Position numbers and translations under genes: made by a program. A stretch of DNA of 34,360 nt. Source: Candidatus Nealsoniibacteriota bacterium (GTDB lineage Bacteria; Patescibacteriota; Minisyncoccia; Minisyncoccales; GWA2-46-15). Within the stretch, counting starts at the first letter, position 1. Each line of letters opens with the position of its first letter. The stretch spans positions 1 to 34,360 of the forward strand of contig JACQQI010000024.1 of NCBI GenBank assembly GCA_016207115.1, written 5' to 3'. Shown piece after piece: positions 22,458 to 30,272 of this stretch. The notes beneath the pieces are model-generated. The model had not been told where the DNA came from. It searched no databases and saw only the letters and a program-made list of their open reading frames with translations.

Positions 22458-23315
22458 CTACGGGGTGGTTTTTCCGCCCGGGCTGATGCCCAAGAGGCCC
22501 AGAGCCGAAATGAACTGGTCAAACCCAGTAGCGCCGTAGACGAGGCGCTTGGACTCGACCGCCTGGAGGAACTTCCAGAGATCCACCGCCAGATTCTTGG
22601 CCTCATCTGGCGTGTACTGGCCAGTCGCTTCCAGTTGTTTTCTCAGCTCATCCACCGTGCCGAAAATGGTAATCGCGCGCTTGGCCGCATCGATCACCGC
22701 GGCATCCTTGGCTTTCTGGGCTTGCAGGGGCAGTTGACGCGCCGCGATGACGTCGGGCGGCAGGTCAACGTCTTCGAGGGGAGCGCGTTTCAGCTCCAAG
22801 CCCTTTTCGGCGAGGAGCGCCACGAGGTCAGCGAGGGCCTGCGGCGAAATCTGGACGGGGAGCTGGGTCAGGAGATCTCCGCGCATCGCCAGGGCCTGGT
22901 CGATTGTCTTGCCATGGAACAAGGGACGGAGAGCGTTTTCGATCATGCTCTCGGCCCACGGCTCCAGATTGGCAACCGTGTAGACCGATCGCCAGACGTC
23001 GGCAGGATTGTCTCTGACGACAATATAAGCTGTCGCCTCGACACTCGAGGTGCCATCTTGAAAATCAATCTTTTCTCCCTTGAAGAGGGGGAGAGATCGT
23101 TCCAGGATCGACACCTTCTTGCCATCGCTGACTCTTTCCAGCCAGTGCAAGACGAACGTCGGCCCTGGTCCCCGGACGCCGACATAGCGACCCAGGCGCT
23201 CGACCACCCAGCGCTCCTGTTGGGGGATCTGCTGGAAGCTATTCCAGAGGTACCAAAGCCCGAAGATGAAAAGCCCGACCGCTACCACCAAGACGAACAG
23301 TAAAGCTGCGAACAT
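22458..23315 (-). CDS. SPFH/band 7 (stomatin-like) membrane-anchored protein
   Basis: 285 aa. N-terminal membrane helix (3-25) followed by an SPFH domain: IPQQERWVVERLGRYVGVRGPGPTFVL (42 onward) is the classic QxxVVERLGR opening, then SVEATAYIVVRDNPADVWRSVY and a C-terminal helical region (about 185-285) ending near GKTTP. Stomatin-type proteins form membrane-microdomain scaffolds and often pair with an NfeD protein, not seen here. It is read against the surrounding secretion operon and has a strong promoter (TTGACA/TATTAT) and AAGGAGG ribosome binding site, both unusual for this genome. Likely acquired; function in this cell unknown. Confidence 0.88.
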   Translation of the reverse strand: MFAALLFVLVVAVGLFIFGLWYLWNSFQQIPQQERWVVERLGRYVGVRGPGPTFVLHWLERVSDGKKVSILERSLPLFKGEKIDFQDGTSSVEATAYIVVRDNPADVWRSVYTVANLEPWAESMIENALRPLFHGKTIDQALAMRGDLLTQLPVQISPQALADLVALLAEKGLELKRAPLEDVDLPPDVIAARQLPLQAQKAKDAAVIDAAKRAITIFGTVDELRKQLEATGQYTPDEAKNLAVDLWKFLQAVESKRLVYGATGFDQFISALGLLGISPGGKTTP

Positions 23316-23390
23316 GTGTGCCTCCTTATCCTTATTGAGTTGACAAGTTGCTTGATTCCGATTGAAGAGAACGCCTCCTCATTGTCCCAA

Positions 23391-23419
23391 ATAATAACAG
23401 GTTTTCTCGTATTTGTCAA
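23391..23419 (-). promoter_or_regulatory. Strong promoter of the SPFH cassette
   Basis: Minus-strand TTGACA (23419-23414), 17-nt spacer, TGT-TATTAT (-10 core 23396-23391), +1 near 23384. The leader is ~70 nt and contains a 16-codon open frame (ATG 23382 to TAA 23332) just before the AAGGAGG site; its role is unknown. Confidence 0.75.
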
Positions 23420-23429
23420 GATCAATGTT

Positions 23430-23459
23430 TTGGCTTGTGATTGAGTTTCGTGATATAAT
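23430..23459 (+). promoter_or_regulatory. Promoter of the PrgI-VirB4 operon
   Basis: TTGGCT, 18-nt spacer, extended -10 TGA-TATAAT (core 23454-23459). +1 near 23466, giving a ~25-nt leader to the ATG at 23491. It is back to back with the SPFH promoter and shows the secretion operon restarts here. Confidence 0.7.
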
Positions 23460-23490
23460 TAACGAAGTTAACTACTCCAACAACAAAACC

Positions 23491-23937
23491 ATGGCTGACT
23501 ATACCAAAGAGCAATTGTGGAAACTATACGAAAAACTGCCTTCCGATCTGAAGGAAGCGATTTTCTCCGCCGACAACGCCGATCATATCGCGGACATCTG
23601 CCGCCGCAACTCTTTGCCGACAGAATTGAACTCATCCCTGGCTAAAATTGCCGGCGATGTCCTGATGGGTCTTTTGCTGCCGGGAGATTTCCAAGGGACA
23701 ATCGAGAAAGAATTAAAGTTAGAAAAATCCCTGGCCAAGAAAGTCGGCCAAGAAGTCAACCGTCTGATCTTTTTCCCGGTCAAAGACAGTCTGAATCTGC
23801 TCAACAAGATTGAGGCTGGAGCAGAAGAAACGACGACAACCAAGGCGGCTCCGGCGAGGGCAGTAGAAGAGCCGGTGCCCGCGCCCAAAAAAGAAAGAAT
23901 ATCAAAAGCCGATACCTATCGCGAACCAATTGAATAA
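23491..23937 (+). CDS. Conserved-looking helical protein preceding prgI, unknown
   Basis: 148 aa starting MADYTKEQLWKLYEKLPSD; the ORF-track start at 23413 lies upstream of the predicted promoter -10, so the internal ATG is used. The N-terminal ~95 residues are amphipathic helices (LPSDLKEAIFSADNADHIADICRRN, then EKSLAKKVGQEVNRLIFFPV), followed by a low-complexity Thr/Ala/Pro-rich tail. No membrane helix or Cys pattern. First gene of the operon prgI-virB4, so a cytoplasmic accessory of the secretion/pilus machine is plausible. Confidence 0.75.
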   Translation: MADYTKEQLWKLYEKLPSDLKEAIFSADNADHIADICRRNSLPTELNSSLAKIAGDVLMGLLLPGDFQGTIEKELKLEKSLAKKVGQEVNRLIFFPVKDSLNLLNKIEAGAEETTTTKAAPARAVEEPVPAPKKERISKADTYREPIE

Positions 23938-23943
23938 AGCTTT

Positions 23944-24372
23944 ATGCGTTTTCAGGTGCCCCAATTCATCGAAAGAGAGACGCGGGTGGCCGGCCCGATC
24001 ACCTTCCGGCAGTTTATCATGCTGGGGATAATGGGCGCCCTGATCGTCCTGCTCTATTTCGCCCTGGTCAAAATCAGTTTCATGGCCTTTATCTTTGTCA
24101 GTACTATCATTTTTGTCGCCACTTTTGCTCTGGCCTTTCTCCGAGTCGGAGGCCGACCGCTGCCCACCGTTCTGGGTAACTTTGTCGGGTTCTTCGTCTC
24201 GCCCAAGGTCTATCTTTGGAAAAAGAAGGAGCTTTCCCCCCGGATCATCTGGAAGAAGGTTGAAGAAAGCGGCCCGGGTCCGGTCCGGCCCAAACAGATC
24301 GTGCCGGAGCTAAAAATGATGGAGAAAAGTCATTTGAGACAGATGTCCACTAACATCGAGACGAAGAGGTAA
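23944..24372 (+). CDS. PrgI-family (VirB3-like) membrane protein
   Basis: 142 aa. N-terminal MRFQVPQFIERETRVAGPITFRQFI is typical of PrgI, followed by two adjacent membrane helices (about 26-45 and 47-68), then a cytoplasmic domain with VGFFVSPKVYLWKKKE and a charged C-terminus. PrgI is the Gram-positive/CPR counterpart of VirB3, a partner of the VirB4 ATPase at the inner membrane. It starts 6 nt after the preceding gene and lies just before the VirB4 parts. Confidence 0.88.
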   Translation: MRFQVPQFIERETRVAGPITFRQFIMLGIMGALIVLLYFALVKISFMAFIFVSTIIFVATFALAFLRVGGRPLPTVLGNFVGFFVSPKVYLWKKKELSPRIIWKKVEESGPGPVRPKQIVPELKMMEKSHLRQMSTNIETKR

Positions 24373-24373
24373 T

Positions 24374-25021
24374 ATGCCCAAATCTTCGGCACAAGATTTT
24401 CTCGAGATCGAACAGATCCGTGAGGGGATGATCGTTTTGAAAAGCAAGGGATTGAGAGGCATCATGATGACCTCTTCTTTGAATTTCGCCTTGAAATCAG
24501 AGGAGGAGCAGCAGGCCATCATCTATCAGTTTCAGAGTTTTTTGAATTCTCTGGATTTTTCGATTCAGATCATCGTTCAGTCAAGAAAATTAAACATCAC
24601 CAGCTATCTAGAGAAAATTGAGCAACTGGAGAACGCTCAGACCGTTGAGCTGCTCAAGATGCAAACGGCCAGCTATCACGACTTCATCAAAACCCTGATC
24701 GAGGGCGGCACGATCATGACCAAAACTTTCTTCATCGTCGTACCCTATACCATTCTGGAATCCGAGGGAGCCATGGGATCGGAAAGCGTTCTCAAAATGC
24801 CCAAGATTCCCAATCTGACCGAAGAGCAATTCCAGCGCTGTAAGTCTCAGCTCTGGCAGAGGATGGAATTCCTGGCCCTGGGCTTAAAAAGAATGGGGTT
24901 GCAGGCGATGCCCCTTTCCACCCCGGAATTGATTGAATTCTTTTGGGCCCTGCATCATCCCAAGGAGGCCGAAATCGGTTACTATCCCGAGATTCCGCCC
25001 GAGTTAACCCAAGACCGCTAG
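24374..25021 (+). CDS. TraC/VirB4 N-terminal-type protein (separate gene)
   Basis: 215 aa with the beta-alpha fold of the N-terminal domain of VirB4/TraC: QDFLEIEQIREGMIVLKSKGLRGIMMTSSLNF opening, EEEQQAIIYQFQSFLNSLDF, and SRKLNITSYLEKIE. No Walker motif. It is followed one base later by the VirB4 ATPase gene, so the two halves of the usual VirB4 polypeptide are encoded separately. The stop of one and the ATG of the next nearly touch (TAGAATG), suggesting translational coupling. Confidence 0.82.
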   Translation: MPKSSAQDFLEIEQIREGMIVLKSKGLRGIMMTSSLNFALKSEEEQQAIIYQFQSFLNSLDFSIQIIVQSRKLNITSYLEKIEQLENAQTVELLKMQTASYHDFIKTLIEGGTIMTKTFFIVVPYTILESEGAMGSESVLKMPKIPNLTEEQFQRCKSQLWQRMEFLALGLKRMGLQAMPLSTPELIEFFWALHHPKEAEIGYYPEIPPELTQDR

Positions 25022-25022
25022 A

Positions 25023-26813
25023 ATGAAAATCCCATTTTTCGGAAAAAGAGAGAGAGAACTGCCGGAAAAAATCTTTGAGGCCGAAACTCTCGACGTCCGA
25101 GATTTTATCGCTCCTTCGTCGATTGAGATCCAGCAGAACTTTTTGAAGGTCGGGGAGAAGCTGGCCAAGTCGTTTTTCGTTTTTTCCTACCCCCGCTATC
25201 TGATGACCGGCTGGTTCTCGCCGGTCATCAATCTGGAAACGCCGATGGACATTTCCTTCTTCATCCACCCGATCGACACCGGCCTGATCTTGAAACAGTT
25301 GAGAAAGCGGGTGACCGAGATCCAGGCAGAATTGATGGAACGCGAAGAAAAAGGTTTGATTAGAGATCCGGTTCTGGAAACCGGCTTCCGCGACTTAGAA
25401 TCCCTCCGCGACGGGTTGCAAACCGCCCAGGAAAAGATCTTTCGCTTTGGACTCTACATCACCATCTACGCCGACTCGGACAAGCAACTGAGAGACACGG
25501 AACTGACTCTCCGCTCCATCATGGAAGGGCGGCTGATCTACGTCAAACCCGCCTTTTTCCAGCAAAAACAGGGCTTCGTTTCTTCTTCTCCCTACGGCCT
25601 GGACCTGATCGAGGTGCACACGCCGATGAACACCAGCCCCTTGTCGAGTGTTTTCCCTTTCATCTCCTTTGATCTGAGTTCCAACGAGGGCGTGCTCTAC
25701 GGCATCAACCGGCACAATAATTCTTTAATTCTCTTCGACCGATTCTCTCTGGAAAATGCCAATCTCTTGGTCTTCGCCAAATCCGGCGCCGGTAAATCGT
25801 ATTTCTGCAAACTGGAAATCTTGCGCTCTCTCATGGCCGGAGTCGACGTCATCGTCATCGATCCGGAAAATGAATACAAGTTCCTGGCCGATTCGGTCGG
25901 CGGATCATTCTTCAACATCTCTCTCGGATCAGAAAACCACATCAATCCTTTTGAGCTGCCTCTGCCTCGGGAAGACGAAAAGCCCGAAGACGTCCTGAGG
26001 TCCAATGTCATCAACTTGGTGGGCCTACTCAGAATCATGCTCGGCGGGCTGACGCCGGAAGAAGACGCCATCATGGATCGCGCCCTGACCGAGACCTACG
26101 CCGCCAAAGACATTCGGCCGCAAACCGATCCGGAGAAATGGCTGGGGAACATCCCCCTGATGTCTGACTTGGAAGAGATTCTACAGACCATGGAAGGAGC
26201 CGATTCCTTGGTCCGCCGCTTACGCAAATTCACCCAAGGTACCTTCGCCAATTTCTTCAACCAACCCAGCAATATTTCTCTGGACAAAAACATGGTCGTT
26301 TTCGGCATCCGGGACATGGAAGACGAGCTGCGACCTATGGCCATGTACGTTGTTATGAGATACATCTGGAATAAAATTCGGTCCGAGCTCAAAAAGAGAA
26401 TGCTCTTGGTGGACGAAGCCTGGTGGATGATGCAGTCCAGCGACGGCGCCTCCTTTCTTTTCGGCGTGGCTAAAAGAGCCCGAAAATACTGGCTGGGCGT
26501 CACGACCATCACCCAAGACGTCGGCGACTTCCTGAAATCAGATTATGGCCTGCCCATCGTCGCCAACTCTTCCCTGCAGCTTTTGCTCAAACAGAGTCCG
26601 GCCGTGCTCGATCAAATCAAGAAGACTTTCAATCTGACCGAGGAAGAAAAAATGCTGTTGCTCGAGGCGGGGATCGGCGAAGGCGTTTTTATCGCCGGCC
26701 AAAAACACGTGGCCATCCGCGTCGTCGCTTCCTACGCCGAAGACCAGATCATCACCACCTCTCCCGAAGAGGTTCTCAAAATTAAAAAAGCGCGCCAGGA
26801 GGCCGCTGAGTAA
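25023..26813 (+). CDS. VirB4/TraC-type ATPase
   Basis: 596 aa. It powers substrate or pilin handling in type IV secretion. Walker A FAKSGAGKSYFCK lies near residue 255 (GAGKS), followed by IDPENEYKFL and HINPFELPLP, then Walker B MLLVDEAWWMM near 460-470 and later TTITQDVGDFLKSDYG and the conserved LLLKQSP of the sensor region. The N-terminal ~230 residues carry the second half of the usual VirB4 N-domain. No frameshift. Upstream neighbour supplies the TraC-like first domain. Confidence 0.94.
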   Translation: MKIPFFGKRERELPEKIFEAETLDVRDFIAPSSIEIQQNFLKVGEKLAKSFFVFSYPRYLMTGWFSPVINLETPMDISFFIHPIDTGLILKQLRKRVTEIQAELMEREEKGLIRDPVLETGFRDLESLRDGLQTAQEKIFRFGLYITIYADSDKQLRDTELTLRSIMEGRLIYVKPAFFQQKQGFVSSSPYGLDLIEVHTPMNTSPLSSVFPFISFDLSSNEGVLYGINRHNNSLILFDRFSLENANLLVFAKSGAGKSYFCKLEILRSLMAGVDVIVIDPENEYKFLADSVGGSFFNISLGSENHINPFELPLPREDEKPEDVLRSNVINLVGLLRIMLGGLTPEEDAIMDRALTETYAAKDIRPQTDPEKWLGNIPLMSDLEEILQTMEGADSLVRRLRKFTQGTFANFFNQPSNISLDKNMVVFGIRDMEDELRPMAMYVVMRYIWNKIRSELKKRMLLVDEAWWMMQSSDGASFLFGVAKRARKYWLGVTTITQDVGDFLKSDYGLPIVANSSLQLLLKQSPAVLDQIKKTFNLTEEEKMLLLEAGIGEGVFIAGQKHVAIRVVASYAEDQIITTSPEEVLKIKKARQEAAE

Positions 26814-26814
26814 T

Positions 26815-27357
26815 ATGCCCGAAGAGCTTGTACCGCAAACAGAAATTGAAGAAGCCGAGGCCGCCGAAGCTGTTTCGGAAACGATCGAGACCTCCGGCGA
26901 GGAGGAAATCAGCGTTGTTGGCGGCGGCCTGTTTAATCTCCTCACTCCGGAGGGCGTAATCATGATGCCGATCGCGATGATTCTCGACTTGGTCGGGATC
27001 ATTTTGATTTTCTTTGCCCTCGACGATTTCGGGATAACCGACATCATCGGCACAATCATCATCGGCGGCTGGCTCTTTTTCCGATCGGGCACGGTGCCGT
27101 CGCTGCCCGAAAGAGCCAAGCAGGAAACGGGTAAAGCCGAAGCCAAAGTTGGTTCGGCCATCTCCACGGCAGAAAAGGCGGCTGGGGGAACCGCAGAAAA
27201 GGCGGCCGAAAAAACAGTTCAGAAAGCGGGCACCCAGGCCGTCAAATCCGGCCGCTGGCTGAAGCCCCTTCTTTGCGGCCTCGGCGAATGGATTCCTTAC
27301 CTCGGCGTCATACCTTTCTGGACCTATCTCGTCTATTCCACACTGACCAGTTCGTAA
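26815..27357 (+). CDS. Membrane protein of the secretion locus, unknown
   Basis: 180 aa. Acidic N-terminus (EEAEAAEAVSETIE), a hydrophobic pair near 50-92 (MMPIAMILDLVGIILIFFAL and IIGTIIIGGWLFF), an Ala/Lys/Glu-rich low-complexity helical stretch (about 100-145) and a last hydrophobic segment near the C-terminus (150-177). ATG overlaps closely with the virB4 stop (TAATATG), in a tightly packed operon. No conserved catalytic residues are visible. Its constant place between VirB4 and the M23 gene implies a structural role; that is inference. Confidence 0.75.
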   Translation: MPEELVPQTEIEEAEAAEAVSETIETSGEEEISVVGGGLFNLLTPEGVIMMPIAMILDLVGIILIFFALDDFGITDIIGTIIIGGWLFFRSGTVPSLPERAKQETGKAEAKVGSAISTAEKAAGGTAEKAAEKTVQKAGTQAVKSGRWLKPLLCGLGEWIPYLGVIPFWTYLVYSTLTSS

Positions 27358-27364
27358 ACAAGTT

Positions 27365-28981
27365 ATGCACAAAGGCTTGGGTAAGAAAGTTTCAATCGTT
27401 CTCTTTGTCTTGTTGCTTTTGGGAATAGCCCAGGCGGTTTTAGCTATCGAAATCAGCTACCCCCAGATTCCCGGCGTGGAAGCGCCGCAGGATTTCTTAC
27501 CCAAGATTCAATCCGGCCAATATCCGGGCGAACAGGCTCTGCCGCTTTTCGTTAAATACCTCTACGCCCTCGGGCTGGTCGCCAGCACCGTGCTGACCGT
27601 CATCTCTCTCATCTACGGCGGCGTCCTCTACATTCTCTCCGGCTCAAATCCCGGGAAAATGATCGGCGCCAAAGATCAGATCACGACGGCTTTCTTAGGA
27701 CTGGGACTGCTCCTCCTGTCTTACCTCTTCTTGAATATTCTCAATCCCGACTTATTGGTAATGAAGCTGCCGTCGGTCAGTCGGCCCGTTTTTTCGCCGC
27801 CTCCCGATACCCCGCCGCCCGGAGAGGCCGTCTTGGTTTTCTGGGAATTGCCCCTGGGGACGATCTTCAACGACATTTCTAATATTTTCCCTCAGGTCAA
27901 ACCAGCCAGCCAGGACGTCAAAGACAAAGCGGACATCGCCAAACAAGCGTCTCAAGAGTTGGTCGATCTGCTCAACTCCTGTCAATGCCAAAACCTTTCC
28001 CCTCAGTGTTCGAGTCTGACCTGCTCGGCGCTCGCCTGTCTCGGCACGAGAAATAATCTCTGTCCGAACTTGAGCGTAATCGAAGCCAAAAAACAGGACC
28101 TGATGAATAAATTGGGAATTCTTAAAGTTTCCAGGAAAAACTTGGCCATCATCAAATTCAACCTGCAAAAAGAAACGAGCCGTCTCCAGGTGGCCGAGAC
28201 CCTGATGAAAAGCTGCACCTACGTGCCAATTGATTTAAATACGATGCTCGGCCTCAAACAAACGAGCCGGGTCGAAATCAAAAAGCCCTGGTCGGAAACC
28301 GACGCCAAAAACAATCCTTTGTCTTTCTATTGTCAAATGGATGAAGCGTTCGTGACGCAAACGATCTTTGATTGGCGGGAGATGATCGCCCAGCTGGAAT
28401 CGATACTGAACACCGATCCTGACGACATTCCTTTACCGCCGCCTTCTCCCGGCCCGCTGCCCACCGGTACGCCCGGACCCGGTCCGTCGCCGGTTCCCGG
28501 CTTCTCTTTTAACCTGCCTCTGTCCTGGACCTGCCTCACTGATATTTGCAATGTGCGGCGGAGCGTCTATTACTGTCACGAGGGATTAGATTTGTATGCC
28601 GCCGAAAATTCGCCCATCTATGCCGTGGCCGACGGAGAGATAGCGGGCTCGGGCGACTTCACCGCCGACTGTCCGCCCGGAGGCGCTTACGGTCGATGGG
28701 TCGCCGTTAAGCACCAAGTCGGCACTCAGGAAATGACCAGTTTCTATGGTCACCTAAATTCGGTGCTGGTGACTTCCGGCCGCGTCGCTCAGGGCCAAAT
28801 CATCGCCTACAGTGGCAACACCGGTAGTAGCACCGGGCCGCATCTGCATTTCAGCCTGACCGTTAATTTCGCCCCGGGTTGTTTGAATCGAGGTACTCCC
28901 TTAGATCCGCAAAAATGGCTACCGGCCATCGGTTGGTGTTCCGGCTTCAGCGGCACGCCCGATTGTTCTATTTGTCAGTAA
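27365..28981 (+). CDS. VirB2-like two-helix protein fused to an M23 peptidase
   Basis: 538 aa. Signal peptide (about 1-27), two hydrophobic helices (about 60-85 and 102-125) in a VirB2/TrbC-like arrangement, a Pro-rich linker, a Cys-containing helical region (about 185-330) with LNSCQCQNLSPQCSSLTC, a second Pro/Gly linker (about 355-380), then an M23 domain (about 400-535): CHEGLDLY (HxGxD, zinc His and Asp), FYGHL and GPHLHFSL (HxH). All zinc ligands are present. A paralogous N-terminal module occurs in the gene at 30273. It would be a peptidoglycan hydrolase coupled to the pilus, replacing VirB1. Confidence 0.85.
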   Translation: MHKGLGKKVSIVLFVLLLLGIAQAVLAIEISYPQIPGVEAPQDFLPKIQSGQYPGEQALPLFVKYLYALGLVASTVLTVISLIYGGVLYILSGSNPGKMIGAKDQITTAFLGLGLLLLSYLFLNILNPDLLVMKLPSVSRPVFSPPPDTPPPGEAVLVFWELPLGTIFNDISNIFPQVKPASQDVKDKADIAKQASQELVDLLNSCQCQNLSPQCSSLTCSALACLGTRNNLCPNLSVIEAKKQDLMNKLGILKVSRKNLAIIKFNLQKETSRLQVAETLMKSCTYVPIDLNTMLGLKQTSRVEIKKPWSETDAKNNPLSFYCQMDEAFVTQTIFDWREMIAQLESILNTDPDDIPLPPPSPGPLPTGTPGPGPSPVPGFSFNLPLSWTCLTDICNVRRSVYYCHEGLDLYAAENSPIYAVADGEIAGSGDFTADCPPGGAYGRWVAVKHQVGTQEMTSFYGHLNSVLVTSGRVAQGQIIAYSGNTGSSTGPHLHFSLTVNFAPGCLNRGTPLDPQKWLPAIGWCSGFSGTPDCSICQ

Positions 28982-29016
28982 GCGAAGCTTAGCCTTTTCG
29001 TAAACGAAAAGGTAAA
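28979..29016 (+). repeat. Family A double-hairpin repeat
   Basis: The stop codon TAA of the M23 gene begins TAAGC-GAA-GCTTA, then G, CCTTTTCG-TAAA-CGAAAAGG, TAAAA; 3 nt before the next ATG. Confidence 0.85.
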
Positions 29017-29019
29017 AAC

Positions 29020-30243
29020 ATGAGTACAAGAATATTATTCATTTCTCTCCTCTCTCTTGCCCTGATCGCCATCTCGGGTAGCGTGGCCTTGGCTCAGCAG
29101 AGTCCGGGTGAAAACATCACCTGCCCCCTAGACAAGGAGGTGCCCGTCGGCCAAATCATCAACCAATTGGAATACACCAACGATCAGATATTGAGACAAT
29201 TACAGAGTATCGACGACGCGGCCGTTCGCATTTTGCAAAACGGGAAAAGCTTGACCGAGTTGACCGCCGGCTGTCAAACAAGCAATTGCAATTCTGACTG
29301 CCGATCAGAAGACGTCCCAACTCCCTGCAACGGCACCCCGAGCACCAGCTGTACGCCCGGGTACACCTGCACCTACCAGAGCACGGTCCCGGGCAGCTCC
29401 GCCCCCAATACTAGCTGTACAACCTTGCCGACCACCGGATCTATGACCATCAATCCCTCGGGTTATTACGGTCTTTTTGGCTGGCGCGAAAATAGCGGCT
29501 ACCCTTGTAATCCTTACGACTGTCCCGATTCGAGCTTTAATCCCAACGCTTACTATTGCACGACCGGCGACAATTGTGTCTATCAGAATTACACCCACAC
29601 CGGTCAAGAGATTATCAGCGGAGGCTATTCTCGTCAGAGCTGTGTCAATCTGCCCAATAATTTGAGTATTAATGCGAGCTCGACCTATGCCATCTATCAA
29701 TGGTCCGGCGTCCACGGCGCCGGCTGGTGCAACGTTCTCTGGCCAACTACCACTTGCTACGATACTTGCTATAATGAAGGCGGCTGTAGCGTGGATTGGA
29801 CCTGTACTACTCAGGTCTGCCGACAAGACGCCTGTTCGGGCCAGGCCTGCAATTTCACCGAGATCAGCGCCAAGATGAATACCATTTCCCAATCGACCCA
29901 GACGATCAGGGATTCGAACCAAGCGATCATCGATATTTTCGACAAGAAGGTAGCCGAGTTGCCACTCCTGGGCAATATCTGCCAGATTCCCGGAATCGGA
30001 GTCGTCTGCGACTTCTGTGACATCTTTAGTCTGATCTTTACCGGCTGCAAAACAGAGATTGAAACCATCCTCTCTCTGCTCCAAAAGAGCCTGACCAACG
30101 TCAAAGACTGTTGGAATGACCCGGCCGATTACGAAAAGATCATTTCGGGAGAAAAATCAGGCAAATTCTTGATGAGTTGCGAAGAGCTGAGGCCGGGCGT
30201 CTTAAAAGAATGCTATCCCAATAATTTCTTTTGTTGTAAGTAA
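29020..30243 (+). CDS. Secreted Cys-rich protein of the secretion locus, unknown
   Basis: 407 aa with a signal peptide (cleavage near ALAQQ, residue 25) and 30 Cys in the exported part. The Cys-dense middle (about 85-290) is low in charge and rich in Thr, Ser, Gly, Asn and Tyr, with pairs such as TPGYTCTYQS and TCTTQVC. The last ~120 residues contain a helical pair around FCDIFSLIF and end FFCCK. Nothing enzymatic is recognisable. It probably sits outside the membrane, stabilised by disulfides; the CcdA-like and redoxin genes elsewhere could supply thiol chemistry. An external adhesin or pilus-tip role is a guess from its position. Confidence 0.75.
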   Translation: MSTRILFISLLSLALIAISGSVALAQQSPGENITCPLDKEVPVGQIINQLEYTNDQILRQLQSIDDAAVRILQNGKSLTELTAGCQTSNCNSDCRSEDVPTPCNGTPSTSCTPGYTCTYQSTVPGSSAPNTSCTTLPTTGSMTINPSGYYGLFGWRENSGYPCNPYDCPDSSFNPNAYYCTTGDNCVYQNYTHTGQEIISGGYSRQSCVNLPNNLSINASSTYAIYQWSGVHGAGWCNVLWPTTTCYDTCYNEGGCSVDWTCTTQVCRQDACSGQACNFTEISAKMNTISQSTQTIRDSNQAIIDIFDKKVAELPLLGNICQIPGIGVVCDFCDIFSLIFTGCKTEIETILSLLQKSLTNVKDCWNDPADYEKIISGEKSGKFLMSCEELRPGVLKECYPNNFFCCK

Positions 30244-30265
30244 CCTTTTTCACCCCGTAAAAAGG
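30244..30265 (+). repeat. Family A repeat, second hairpin only
   Basis: CCTTTTT-C-AC-CCC-GT-AAAAAGG immediately after the TAA stop; seven outer pairs plus two inner pairs with one bulged C. The TAAGC/GCTTA hairpin is missing. ATG follows 7 nt later. Confidence 0.7.
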
Positions 30266-30272
30266 TAATTCC

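Noticed and set aside
29305-30084. 259-aa minus-strand ORF antisense to the Cys-rich gene
   Set aside because: Repetitive low-complexity composition mirrors the Cys-rich coding strand, and the plus-strand gene has a signal peptide; shadow.
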